In this document: positions 32,656-42,774 of the stretch, piece by piece
Position numbering within the stretch: position 1 is the first letter of the stretch
Layout of the letters: each line of letters opens with the position of its first letter
Assembly (NCBI GenBank): GCA_009746045.1
Contig: RPFO01000188.1
Location: 1,690,955-1,754,954 of the forward strand
Source of the DNA: Mesostigma viride
Lineage: Eukaryota > Streptophyta > Mesostigmatophyceae > Mesostigmatales > Mesostigmataceae
Direction of reading: 5' to 3'
Length of the DNA stretch: 64,000 nucleotides
The notes under the pieces: model-generated
Seen by the model: only the letters and a program-made list of their open reading frames with translations
Told to the model about the DNA's origin: nothing
Databases searched by the model: none
Position numbers and translations under genes: made by a program

Positions 32656-34268
32656 GAAGTTCAGACTGGACGGGCAGTCTCGGGTCTTCGATGAATGAAT
32701 TCCAGTGAATGCAAGATGAATTGCCGAGACCGACCTGTTAGCAAGGAAATTCGTCCTTTTCGTATGTTCAGACTGGACGGGCAGTCTCGGGGCTTCGATG
32801 AGTGAATTCCAGTGAATGCAAGATGAATTGCCGAGACCGACCTGTTAGCAAGGAAATTCAAGTCCTTTTCGTATGTTCAGACTGGACGGGCAGTCTCGGG
32901 GCTTCGATGAGTGAATTCCAGTGAATGCAAGATGAATTGCCGAGACCGACCTGTTAGCAAGGAAATTCAAGTCCTTTTCGTATGTTCAGACTGGACGGGC
33001 AGTCTCGGGGCTTCGATGAGGAGCGGTGACATGCCCAGCCAAAATTTCACGGGTACTAGGGTCTGGCCCCAAGGCTGCCGGTGGCTGCATTGGTCCGGCC
33101 CCTATATAAATATAGGGGCTGCGGCTGAAATAGCCTGCCGCGGCGGGTGGTCATGGCCCCCATACTGTATGGCGAGCCTACTGCCAAAGGGGATTTGCCA
33201 CGTGGCAAGTGCTCGTCTACACCAGGTGTATCCACCAGTAACAATCCATGGTCAGTTTCACACCGAACATTCATTGGTGAATTTCTCAAGTATTGTCAGC
33301 GGGCCTTGGAAAGGGGGCAAATTCAGCAAGCGCTGCGGAACTTAGATACTAAAATTTCGTTTTTTGTTCGTAACGTACAGCCAATCATTTTGCTCCCGGA
33401 TCAAAGTGTGATCTGGTCACTGAACACGAATTCAGCGCGTTGCATGGGGGGGGGCATATGGGGGCCGGCTGTCGGCGCACCGGTGGCGGCGCCCCAGGGG
33501 GGCGCTAGCATACTGGGGGCCAGCAAGTTTCATTCCGGCGGTTGGCATTGGACCCTGAGTTCAATATGGGGGCCGGACATTTCGACCTGGCGGTGGCGGT
33601 ATTGGGCCCCCAAATAGCATGGCTGTATGTCACCGCTCCTGCTTCGATGAGTGAATTCCAGTGAATGCAAGATGAATTGCTGAGACCGACCTGTTAGCAA
33701 GGAAATTCAAGTCCTTTTCGTATGTTCAGACTGGACGGGCAGTCTCGGGGCTTCGATGAGTGAATTCCAGTGAATGCAAGATGAATTGCCGAGACCGACC
33801 TGTTAGCAAGGAAATTCAAGTCCTTTTCGTATGTTCAGACTGGACGGGCAGTCTCGGGGCTTCGATGAGTGAATTCCAGTGAATGCAAGATGAATTGCCG
33901 AGACCGACCTGTTAGCAAGGAAATTCAAGTCCTTTTCGTATGTTCAGACTGGACGGGCAGTCTCGGGGCTTCGATGAGTGAATTCCAGTGAATGCAAGAT
34001 GAATTGCCGAGACCGACCTGTTAGCAAGGAAATTCAAGTCCTTTTCGTATGTTCAGACTGGACGGGCAGTCTCGGGGCTTCGATGAATGAATTCCAGTGA
34101 ATGCAAGATGAATTGCCGAGACCGACCTGTTAGCAAGGAAATTCAAGTCCTTTTCGTATGTTCAGACTGGACGGGCAGTCTCGGGGCTTCGATGAATGAA
34201 TTCCAGTGAATGCAAGATGAATTGCCGAGACCGACCTGTTAGCAAGGAAATTCAAGTCCTTTTCGTAT
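32656..34268. repeat. 109-bp satellite array, interrupted
   Basis: About nine to ten units of GTTCAGACTGGACGGGCAGT... with starts at 32765, 32875, 32984, 33724, 33833, 33942, 34051 and 34160, spacing 109-110. The units are nearly identical, differing at a GAGTGA/GAATGA site. A 622-bp MITE splits one unit at 33019. No coding potential. Confidence 0.92.
33019..33640. mobile_element. 622-bp Mutator-like MITE in the satellite
   Basis: Inverted ends AGGAGCGGTGACATGCCCAG and (from the right) AGGAGCGGTGACATACAGCC. The 9-bp target duplication GCTTCGATG (33010-33018 and 33641-33649) is typical of Mutator-like elements. The inside is G-rich with repeated GGGGGCC motifs and no transposase. Confidence 0.85.
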
Positions 34269-34324
34269 GTGCGCGAAACATGAGGGGTGGGAAAACGGAA
34301 TAAGCACAGAAAACGGAATCAGCG

Positions 34325-34615
34325 ATGGCGGAGAAGACGGCGATGGCACTTTTCAAATCGGATGTCATGGACGTGCACGAGCCGGAATGGTTGGTGGGGA
34401 CCCCGGTATGCAAGATATTTTCAGGCCCAAACTCAGGGGAGAAGCGGTATCATGCCCATGTGACGGCGTTTAATAAGGAGCACAACATGGTCCATGTGCT
34501 CTACACAGACGGGGACGATGAAATAGTAGGGTTAGATGAGGTGCGAGCTGCGCTTTGCGCATGCCCAGGTGTAGAGTTACCCAATCTGCCACCCGACTCG
34601 ACTGCGCGAGGTTAG
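34325..34615 (+). CDS. Tudor-like domain ORF carried by the DNA transposon
   Basis: MAEKTAMALFKSDVMDVHEPEW, then LVGTPVCKIFSG, YHAHVTAFNKEHNMVHVLY and TDGDDEIVGLDEVRAAL. This is the beta-barrel pattern of Tudor/chromo-barrel readers (YxAxVxxxxxxxxxxxVxYxDGDxExxxxxEVR). The ORF stops at 96 residues, but a further open stretch to about 34743 ends in HIIDDSDSD before a TAG and may be a second exon; the junction was not resolved. No promoter identified. Confidence 0.5.
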   Translation: MAEKTAMALFKSDVMDVHEPEWLVGTPVCKIFSGPNSGEKRYHAHVTAFNKEHNMVHVLYTDGDDEIVGLDEVRAALCACPGVELPNLPPDSTARG

Positions 34616-34776
34616 GCGGAGATAGTAGAGTGCGTTCGGATCGAAGCAGGTCGCACACCGGGGCACGGCTAGCAAGCAAGCGAAGGCGACCCCGCGCCAC
34701 AAGCGCCGCCCTCCCCACATAATTGATGACTCAGACTCAGACTAGCCTTATTGATGTGAGTTTAAATTTTTCAGTT

Positions 34777-34890
34777 TTAGATCCCAGCGTGCAACATACA
34801 GGGATGAAAAGCACTTTAACATGTATTATTGTGCTCTGCGACTCCCCAATAGGAGCGCGTGTTTTATCAATGAATTATTTAATTAATAAT
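34777..34890 (+). mobile_element. Short retroposon with CTCCC-caat-GGAG-type hairpin
   Basis: Flanked by TTTTTCAGTT (34767-34776 and 34891-34900). It ends with TGCGACTCCC-caat-AGGAGCGCG followed by a TCAATGAATTATTTAATTAA tail. The same hairpin type occurs at 10395 and 40905. No coding capacity. Confidence 0.75.
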
Positions 34891-35007
34891 TTTTTCAGTT
34901 GGAAATGACGTCAAAACTGGGCTGAGTTTAAATGTTACTTATATATATATACTGTCCTGAGCCAGTAGACATCGCGCCTTACGCGGATCCGCGCTTTTTA
35001 CGTTTCA

Positions 35008-35206
35008 GTTCAGACAACTGGTCTCAGACATGCACGGGGCTCGGCGTGCCATGCTTCCACGTTTGTTGTCTCTTTTCAGACAACTGGTCTCAGACATGCA
35101 CGGGGCTCGGCGTGCCATGCTGCCACGTTTGTTGTCTCTTTTCAGACAACTGGTCTCAGACATGCACGGGGCTCAGCGTGCCAATGCTTCAGTCCACCTT
35201 TGTTGT
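35008..35206. repeat. Tandem repeat of about 67 bp, three copies
   Basis: CAGACAACTGGTCTCAGACA followed by TGCACGGGGCTCGGCGTGCC occurs three times, ending in TTTGTTGTCTCTTTT. It lies just inside the right subterminal repeats of the 6.8-kb transposon. Confidence 0.9.
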
Positions 35207-35220
35207 CTCTTTTCATATAC

Positions 35221-36030
35221 TGTCACATGTCACCATTTGAGCTCAGATCGAATGAGCCCAATTTTTGTAGGTGGTCTAGTATTATGGTTTAAATGTTGCT
35301 TGCAAGAATCCAGCTTGATATGAGTTCATTTGGTCATGATTCCTATTTGTTTCATGTAAGAAACCGGTGCAAATGGCGTAAAACTGCATATTCATACTGT
35401 CACATGTCACCATTTGAGCTCATAATGAGCCCAATTTTTGTAGGTGGTGTAGTATTATGGTTTAAATGTTGCTTGCAAGAATCCAGCTGGATATGAGTTC
35501 ATTGGTTCATGATTCCTATTTGTTTCATGTAAGAAACCGGTGCAAATGACAAAAGGTTGCATATTTATACTGTCACATGTCACCATTTGAGCTCATAATG
35601 AGCCCAATTTTTGTAGGTGGTCTAGTATTATGGTTTAAATGTAGCTTGCAAGAATCCAGCTCGATATGAGCTCATTTGGTCATGATTCCTATTTATTTCG
35701 TGTAAGAAAACGATGAAAATGGCGTAAAACTGCATATTTATACTGTCACATGTCACCATTTGAGCTCATAATGAGCCCAATTTTTGTAGGTGGTGTAGTA
35801 TTATGGTTTAAATGTTGCTTGCAAGAATCCTGGCAGCTCGATATGAGTTCATTTGGTCATGATTCCTATTTGTTTCATGTAAGAAACCGGTGCAAATGAC
35901 GAAAAGCTGCATATTTACACTGTCACATGTCACCATTTGAGCTCAGAATGAGCCCAATTTTTGTAGGCGGTCTAGTTTTATGGTCTAAATGGTGCTTGCA
36001 AGAATCCAGCTTGAATTAGCATGAAATCTG
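35221..36030 (+). repeat. Right subterminal repeats of the 6.8-kb transposon
   Basis: Five units with starts TGTCACATGTCACCATTTGA at 35221, 35399, 35571, 35744 and 35921 (172-178 bases each). Each contains GAGCCCAATTTTTGTAGG and GCTTGCAAGAATCCAGC. They are inverted relative to the left-end units. Confidence 0.9.
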
Positions 36031-36095
36031 AAAGAATTGGTTTTACTCATTCGGTGACTTGTGAAATTGAGCGACCACTTGTGAATCCCCTCTAA

Positions 36096-36401
36096 GAGCA
36101 GGCATGGAAGGCACAGGGTGGGAAGGAGGCCTAGAAGCATTGTTAGTTAGTGAGGACCTGCTGGAGGGTTGAGCCAGGGTTGCAGGAGGGGCAGGGGCCT
36201 GGTTCAAGGTAAAGGAAGGGTCATCACTAAATCTGACTTGTGAAATACGTTGTTCATAGGTAGGTGGGGTAATTGAGGGACGACGGCGACCACCAGTAAC
36301 AGGAGAAGGAGGTGAGGTACGCAGATTACCTTGAGGGGTGAGATGGTGTACCGTTTCCAAGGAGTCCCGTCGGTTACCACGAGTGTTGTTATTATTATTG
36401 A

Positions 36402-36435
<34 letters not shown>

Positions 36436-37474
36436 GGTAGGTATAGGCGACATATCTCCACCCACTGGATCCATCGTTAATTAGGTAAAGGAATAGGAAT
36501 CTAGATGAAAGCAACAAAGGAAAAAGGAAAAACCTTGAAGGTCTGAAGCAAGAACCACAATTAAAATCAATCCTTTTTAACAACAGTAATGGATAGGGAG
36601 CCAAACTCCAAAGTGAGAGGAGTATCTGAAGTAGATGAAGATGCAGCCCGTTTAGGGGGAGAAGGAGGGGTAGCAAAGACTAGAGCTTCTACGGGAGGAC
36701 GACCATGAGGAATAGGGCGTACGTGCAGGCCTAAATCTGTTTGGCTATGATCTATAAGGAACTGCTGAGCTTCTTCGAAGGACATAAATTTCTTATACCT
36801 AATTACGTTGTATACACGATTCTGAACGATCTTCCTAGCGTCGGACCAAGAAAGGAAAATGGAGGACCATCAGTTGAGGCGTAATCACTACGTAATATTT
36901 AGCTAGACTATTATCGCTAGAAGAATGGGAAGGAGCAGTAAAAGATCGCCGCTGGCTCATGGTAACGCACCTTGTTGTTCTTGAGTAGTCACGATAGGAG
37001 TGGAAGGGGTAGGAGTCGACTTAGCTGGGTTATCTGGATCACCGAAATGACGAGGGCGGCAATGGTCCAGCGCTCGTAGTCCTAAAGTCAGCGACCCAGT
37101 GAATTTCTGCGAGTGCGGCCGTCTAATGAACAGCAACACGAAGGAAAAGGTGGAACCTACCAAGACGCTAATCGTCTCACTAACACCGAACCGAAACCAT
37201 CACCTATCTACGACAGTAAGCAACATTTCTCAGGAAAACAAAACGAGGAAAAGGAACTATCTATAAAAGGATTTTCCGCTTCGAGCAGGTCTATCTTCTA
37301 GGCAGGGCGTGTCCCGAATCGGGCAGCACTACCCCCCCAGCTCGCAGGCGACCCGCCCATTACCTGTCAAGTAGGTGTCGTCTTCATTTTCCCAGCCGCG
37401 GAAGGGTTGATTCAATGACGTATGTTGCAGAGGATCGTCGTCTCGCTCTCTATCTAAAATCCCTCCGAGTCCAT
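36096..37474 (-). pseudogene. gag N-terminal part and leader of the LTR element
   Basis: Fossil. Low-complexity and disordered frames (SFEEAQQFLIDHSQTDLGL; an Asn run encoded by (ATT)n at about 36388-36435; RPSITPPTYEQRISQVRF) precede the interrupted gag. The first bases inside the LTR are an untranslated leader with the primer site. Confidence 0.65.
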
Positions 37475-38050
37475 TGTTACGCCGCAAGCCTCTACCGCCA
37501 CCTCTACCTCTACCTGTCCTGATGCTACCTAGACTAGTAAGGCCGCCTCTATAGTTAAACCCCTAGCGAAAGACGAACGAGACGATCCAGATCTCAATGC
37601 ATTTACGTATGTGCTACTGTAATACGCCATAAGCCATTTACACAAACCCGTTTACTCCAGGAATAGAGGAAGGAAACACAACTACACTGCCGTGACCCAA
37701 GCTAATATGTGTTAATTCATTTAACACACGCCGAGTGACCACACAAGGAGTGGAACGTGCATAAATGGTCACCAACGGTCCAACAGGCTCGGGCCGACCT
37801 GCAGCCCTCGCCTGCCGAAACACAGAAACACAGGCAGGTGCACAGATGCACGCCGGTCCACTACATTCTACCGAAGGATAAGGACCACTAATAAAGTACG
37901 CGGCGCGGCGCCCAAAGGCACCCAATATACCACAGTACTGTTACGAGGACAATAATGTCCCAGCTAGAACTACACGTAAACCTAGGAACAACCGAGGCCA
38001 AGGACCTAATTTACGTCCGTAACTACAACGAATTGTTACGCGACGTAACA
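37475..38050 (-). repeat. 5' LTR of the Ty3-type element
   Basis: 576 bases beginning TGTTACG and ending GTAACA (plus-strand reading). Directly inside it on the sense strand is TGGACTCGGAGGGA, one base from the LTR end. This fits a tRNA primer binding site; the tRNA was not identified. Confidence 0.92.
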
Positions 38051-38055
38051 ACCAG

Positions 38056-39442
38056 CTGAGCCAATGTGTGCTTGTCTCATTATATGCTAATAATTCGAGC
38101 TGCGGGCTGTAACGCCTCAGCTTTCCCGTTTTTATCGATTGCCCCGTCTATAACTTGCTTGGAAGGCTCTATCCCGAGGGAGCCGGGGGGGGCTTCCACA
38201 GTTTGTTGTTGACATAAAGGTCCCCACCCCGCCAGTACACTTATTGGGGTTCTCGGGGCTGGTCTCGAGGCGGATGTAGTCGGGCCACTGGTCACGGTGC
38301 TGCTGCTGCTGCCGGCTGGCGTCTGGTCGTCGTCGAGTAACCACGAGGTGGTCACCAGCTTCTTGCGGCGAGAGAGGCACCGAACTCGGGCCAGCTGCGA
38401 TGTCGCTGAAGGTGAGGACCACTGCTGGGGGGCCATCCTTGTCCCGTGGATGGGGCCGCAGGCGGTAGCTGGGCGCCCTGCAGTGCTGTTCCTTGCAGCT
38501 CCATGCGTGCCAAGAGGTGGTTCCTGAGCTCGTCGAGAAGAGAGTCTGGGGCTGGTCTCCCCTGGCTGCATGTCGAAGCGCCTGAGGATGACCCGGCAGC
38601 GGCGGCCGTCGCGGTCAGCGGCCACGCGGCGCTTGTCTTCTATAGCTCATGGAGCTTGGTGGTGATGGCGGTGGTTATAGAGACCTGTTGCCTGGCTCTT
38701 CGGAGCTGGTCGATCCGCCCAGGAGGCTCGAGTCAAGGCCGGGGTCATCACTGGGCGCTGGCCCCGCCGGCAGGTTGCCGGGGCAGCGATGGTGGCCCCG
38801 CGGTGCTTGTCTTCCAGCTCATGGAGCTTGGTGGTGATGGCAGTGGTTATAGAGGTTGCCTGGCTCTTCGGAGCTGGTCCGCCCAGGAGGCTCGAGTCAA
38901 GGGGTCATCACTGGGCGCTGGCCCTACCGGCAGGTTGCCGGGGCAGCGATGGTGGCCGTTCGCTCGGCAATCTTGGGGACCTGCGTGGCCACTGAGCTAG
39001 GGCCTCGATCGACCTTGGTTGCGACTGCCTCCAGCTTCACGATGCCGTGGCCAGCTTTGCCTTCCACCTGGTTAAGGCGGGCGGTCATAGAGGCAGTGGC
39101 CTCGGAATGAACCTTGGTGGCAGTGTGTTCATGCAGGGCGGTATTAAACTGGGGCTGGAGCTTTTGCGCGACTTTGGCTTCAATGTTGTTGACCTTGGCT
39201 GCGAGGGCAGTGCGGGGGCCGTCAGGTGCTGTCAGGCCTGCGAGCTGGACAGCCGCATCGGCGCCACGGCGCCACGTGCTCCTCCAGTACAGCTTGGACG
39301 AACGCGCCTTCATATCATCCGTGCTGGTGGGGGGGCTTTGTGACTTGTGAGCATGGCGCACTGGCAGCCTGGCCTCGCACTTTGGCCAAGAGACTTCGGA
39401 TGCCCCCCACAAGGCCCAGCCCACGGAAATCATTCTCGTCAC
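38056..39442 (-). pseudogene. Degenerate coiled-coil ORF region with 172-bp duplication
   Basis: The minus strand has a helical frame (LAAKVNNIEAKVAQKLQPQF; ATKVHSEATASMTARLNQVE) at about 39230-38930, and further frames down to 38080 (GRRCRVILRRFDMQPGE; a Ser-rich stretch). A block of about 172 bases (starting ATGGAGCTTGGTGGTGATGG at about 38649 and 38821) is duplicated in tandem. The frame is not continuous. It resembles a decayed retroelement ORF1, but this is not certain. The left edge meets the LTR element, whose target site ACCAG lies here. Confidence 0.35.
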
Positions 39443-39470
39443 ATGTGACGAGAATGATTTCCGTGGGCTG
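39417..39470. repeat. 54-bp perfect palindrome
   Basis: Two 27-base arms meet with no spacer at the centre CGTCACATGTGACG (between 39443 and 39444); the arms begin CAGCCCACGGAAATC. No mismatch was found. It could extrude as a cruciform, be the fold-back end of a rearrangement, or be an assembly or cloning artefact. Confidence 0.95.
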
Positions 39471-39663
39471 CAGGAGCTAGGCGTATCTCGTCAATTAGAT
39501 GACGAGACGTTGGTATTCCACCGGCTCAGTGAGCAGCGTTTCTCATCATGCAATGTGCATAGTCGAGATGCTAGGCTTGACCGAGCCGCAACGCCGGCCG
39601 CAGGCGTACCTCGATCGCCGGGGCGAATATCGACATTTTCAGTGATTCAGGCTGCTTCAAAGC

Positions 39664-39716
39664 AGTAAGTAAGTATAAGTGCGTGAACATGCACTGAAGG
39701 CATGCCACGGAGTACC
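39664..39716 (-). repeat. LINE 3' end (hairpin and ACTT tail), minus strand
   Basis: Reading the minus strand: GTACTCCGTGGCATGCCTTC, then GTGCATGTTCACGCACTTAT and ACTTACTTACT. This matches the 3' end of the LINE at 2600-2655, with changes in the loop but the CGTG/CACG and CATGC/GCATG pairing kept. The body, which would lie to the right (39717-40080), is not recognisable. Confidence 0.7.
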
Positions 39717-40279
39717 CGATCGATGAGGTACTTTTCTACGCGGATACTTCCAACCCGCTAAGGCAAGTGGCGCGACTTACTCGCCCAGGTCTGGAGTCGC
39801 AGATAGCAACTCCGCGTCGTCCGGACTATATCCAAGACGACTGTACGTTTGGCCATATATGATGACGGGTGTGGGGGTAGGTAATTCAGCATGCTAACCC
39901 CCCGTGGCCCAGGCCTGTGCTACGGAGATCCTCCGAAGAATATAAAGGCTTCTCCGGCCCGGAGCCTGCATGAGGATTTTTAGGGGCATACTCCAGGATT
40001 CACCCACAACCTCTTCAAAGCAGCGTTGGCCGTTATTCTCCTAGTGTCATCACGTACACGGCCGCTACATAATGTCTAAGAGACAACGGGCGCAGGCCAG
40101 AAATCTTGAAGAATCCGGACCATGATCGATAGCTCAAGCCTACCATTATCTTACATATGCGCGTTTGTCGAGTCTTTCAGGATGATGGAGATGAATGGTG
40201 GTGGATATGTGTAGCCGTGGACGATGGCCATGAATGCAGCTCAAGTGTGTATAACCATTTTGCATCGCCAAATAGCCTA

Positions 40280-40428
40280 TCCGTCCTATAGTCAGCAAAA
40301 TTGGTGCGAGAGGTCCCCAGTTCGATTCCGGTCGGATTCATTTGCAGATCGCGTTTTCCGCGTTTTCCGCGGCCTGGCACTGAACGCAAAGGTTTTCACC
40401 TTTGCGGAGTGTCTGATCAGAATATACG
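40280..40428 (+). mobile_element. tRNA-like SINE unit, copy 1
   Basis: 149 bases beginning TCCGTCCTATAGTCAGC. A box-A-like TAGTCAGCAAAATTGG is followed about 30 bases later by a box-B-like AGTTCGATTCC. An internal GCGTTTTCC repeat and GCAAAGGTTTTCACCTTTGC (a hairpin) come next, with the end at GATCAGAATATACG. It cannot fold into a full tRNA (no anticodon arm, weak T stem), so it is a tRNA-derived SINE head rather than a tRNA gene. Confidence 0.6.
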
Positions 40429-40678
40429 CTTGGCTGATTTCGATAGTACCGGCTACGCCCCCTTCTACTAAAAAAGAAGGATTCAGCCGTGTTCAGCCCG
40501 TCTCACGGTGCGAGACTGAACAAGTCTCGCGTGCAGACACGTGTGTAGTACTCCTACACACAGATCTCGAGTGATTTATCTAGTACCAAATCCGAAAGGC
40601 TTGCATCACTCCCCGGACAGGAGAACTTTTGCGGATGACTGTAGGTGTAAGTTGGCGATGCCATGGTATCCGGAGACG

Positions 40679-40827
40679 TCCGTCCTATAGTCAGCAAAAT
40701 TGGTGCGAGAGGTCCCCAGTTCGATTCCGGTCGGATTCATTTGCAGATCGCGTTTTCCGCGTTTTCCGCGGCCTGGCACTGAACGCAAAGGTTTTCACCT
40801 TTGCGGAGTGTCTGATCAGAATATACG
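40679..40827 (+). mobile_element. tRNA-like SINE unit, copy 2
   Basis: Base for base the same 149 bases as copy 1, in the same orientation 399 bases downstream, with unrelated flanks. Identity over the full length suggests very recent movement or a local duplication. Confidence 0.65.
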
Positions 40828-40904
40828 TCCACAAGCTCTTGTGCACATATGATTCCTGGCGAATGCAAATTCTAGGTACAAGGCATCACATGGGTATGGA
40901 TACC

Positions 40905-40977
40905 TGCCATCCATCGGGGTTAATGCTCCGTGACTCCCCAACGGGAGCACGAGTTTAATTAATTACTTAATTAATTA
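40905..40977 (+). mobile_element. 73-bp retroposon with terminal hairpin and TTAA tail
   Basis: Flanked by ATGGATACC (40896-40904 and 40978-40986). The body ends CGTGACTCCC-caac-GGGAGCACG, a hairpin whose stem is fully paired, followed by TTTAATTAATTACTTAATTA. It belongs with the insertions at 10395 and 34777. Confidence 0.85.
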
Positions 40978-40986
40978 ATGGATACC

Positions 40987-41293
40987 AGCATCGATTATAC
41001 GTGCTTGCAAGTTAGATTGAGAATGGCTCTACTCATCTCGTCGCCACAGTGGACGGGATTGTCATATTGTCGAGGCTAGCAACAAATAGTGAACTAAATG
41101 AGCGCTAGGATTGTCATATGTTCGATGGAGCTTATCGCTTAGGAATCCCAACTCACTTCAATCTGTGCCACTTCAACCGCAATCAGTGGATTTCGGGGCT
41201 TTTGATCTGCTTTCACAAGAATTGCTGGCATAAGGTTCTACAATTCCCCTAAATGGAGAGTGTATACTATGCACAATGGTCACCATGGCAGGA
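40987..41293. other. Non-coding, nothing recognised
   Basis: No ORF with domain character. GTCGAGGCTAGCAACAAATA near 41072 resembles the 57-bp repeat unit at 58063-58245, suggesting a dispersed repeat. Confidence 0.4.
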
Positions 41294-41301
41294 GCGTTGA
41301 G

Positions 41302-42582
<1,281 letters not shown>

Positions 42583-42774
42583 GCGTTGAGGCAGCTCAGC
42601 CCAGCGACGCATTGAATGAGTCTTGTCTGCCACACATCAAAATAATTTTTTTATTTCACAACCTTGGCGGCTACGCTTGGTGCCCGAAAGAAACCTGATT
42701 CATTCTAAAATGAAAATGACAGTTCCGAAGTTCTTATCTTTCGTTTGGAGCCCTGGTCTACACAGTCTTTTCCT

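Larger units (their letters stand above)
29321..36092. mobile_element. 6.8-kb TIR DNA transposon nested in gag, PIF/Harbinger-like ends
   Basis: Perfect 34-bp inverted termini start GAGGGGATTCACAAGTGG (29321-29354 and 36059-36092). The target duplication is TAA (29318-29320 and 36093-36095). A 3-bp TAA/TTA site is characteristic of PIF/Harbinger, but no DDE transposase was recognised, so the superfamily is tentative. Inside: a minus-strand PHD-finger/poly-Gln gene, a plus-strand Tudor-like ORF, a 109-bp satellite, a 67-bp triplet repeat, and subterminal repeats of about 175 bases in inverse orientation at both ends. It is younger than the LTR element it interrupts. Confidence 0.85.
20313..38050 (-). 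mobile_element. Ty3/gypsy-type LTR retrotransposon (fossil)
   Basis: Two LTRs beginning TGTTACG and ending GTAACA lie at 20313-20916 and 37475-38050, and the 5-bp repeat ACCAG flanks the whole (20308-20312 and 38051-38055). On the minus strand the parts run gag, protease, reverse transcriptase, RNase H, then an extra ORF before the 3' LTR. I did not recognise an integrase core. The element is broken: about four to six breaks, two of which are foreign insertions (25282-26826 and 29321-36092). The LTRs are almost identical, so integration was recent in evolutionary terms. Confidence 0.9.

Noticed and set aside
32656-34268. CRISPR-like array
   Set aside because: Units are contiguous 109-bp tandem repeats without spacers in a eukaryotic setting.
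40280-40428. Functional tRNA gene
   Set aside because: Box A and B are present, but there is no anticodon arm and the acceptor and T stems pair poorly; the 149-bp duplicated unit is SINE-like.
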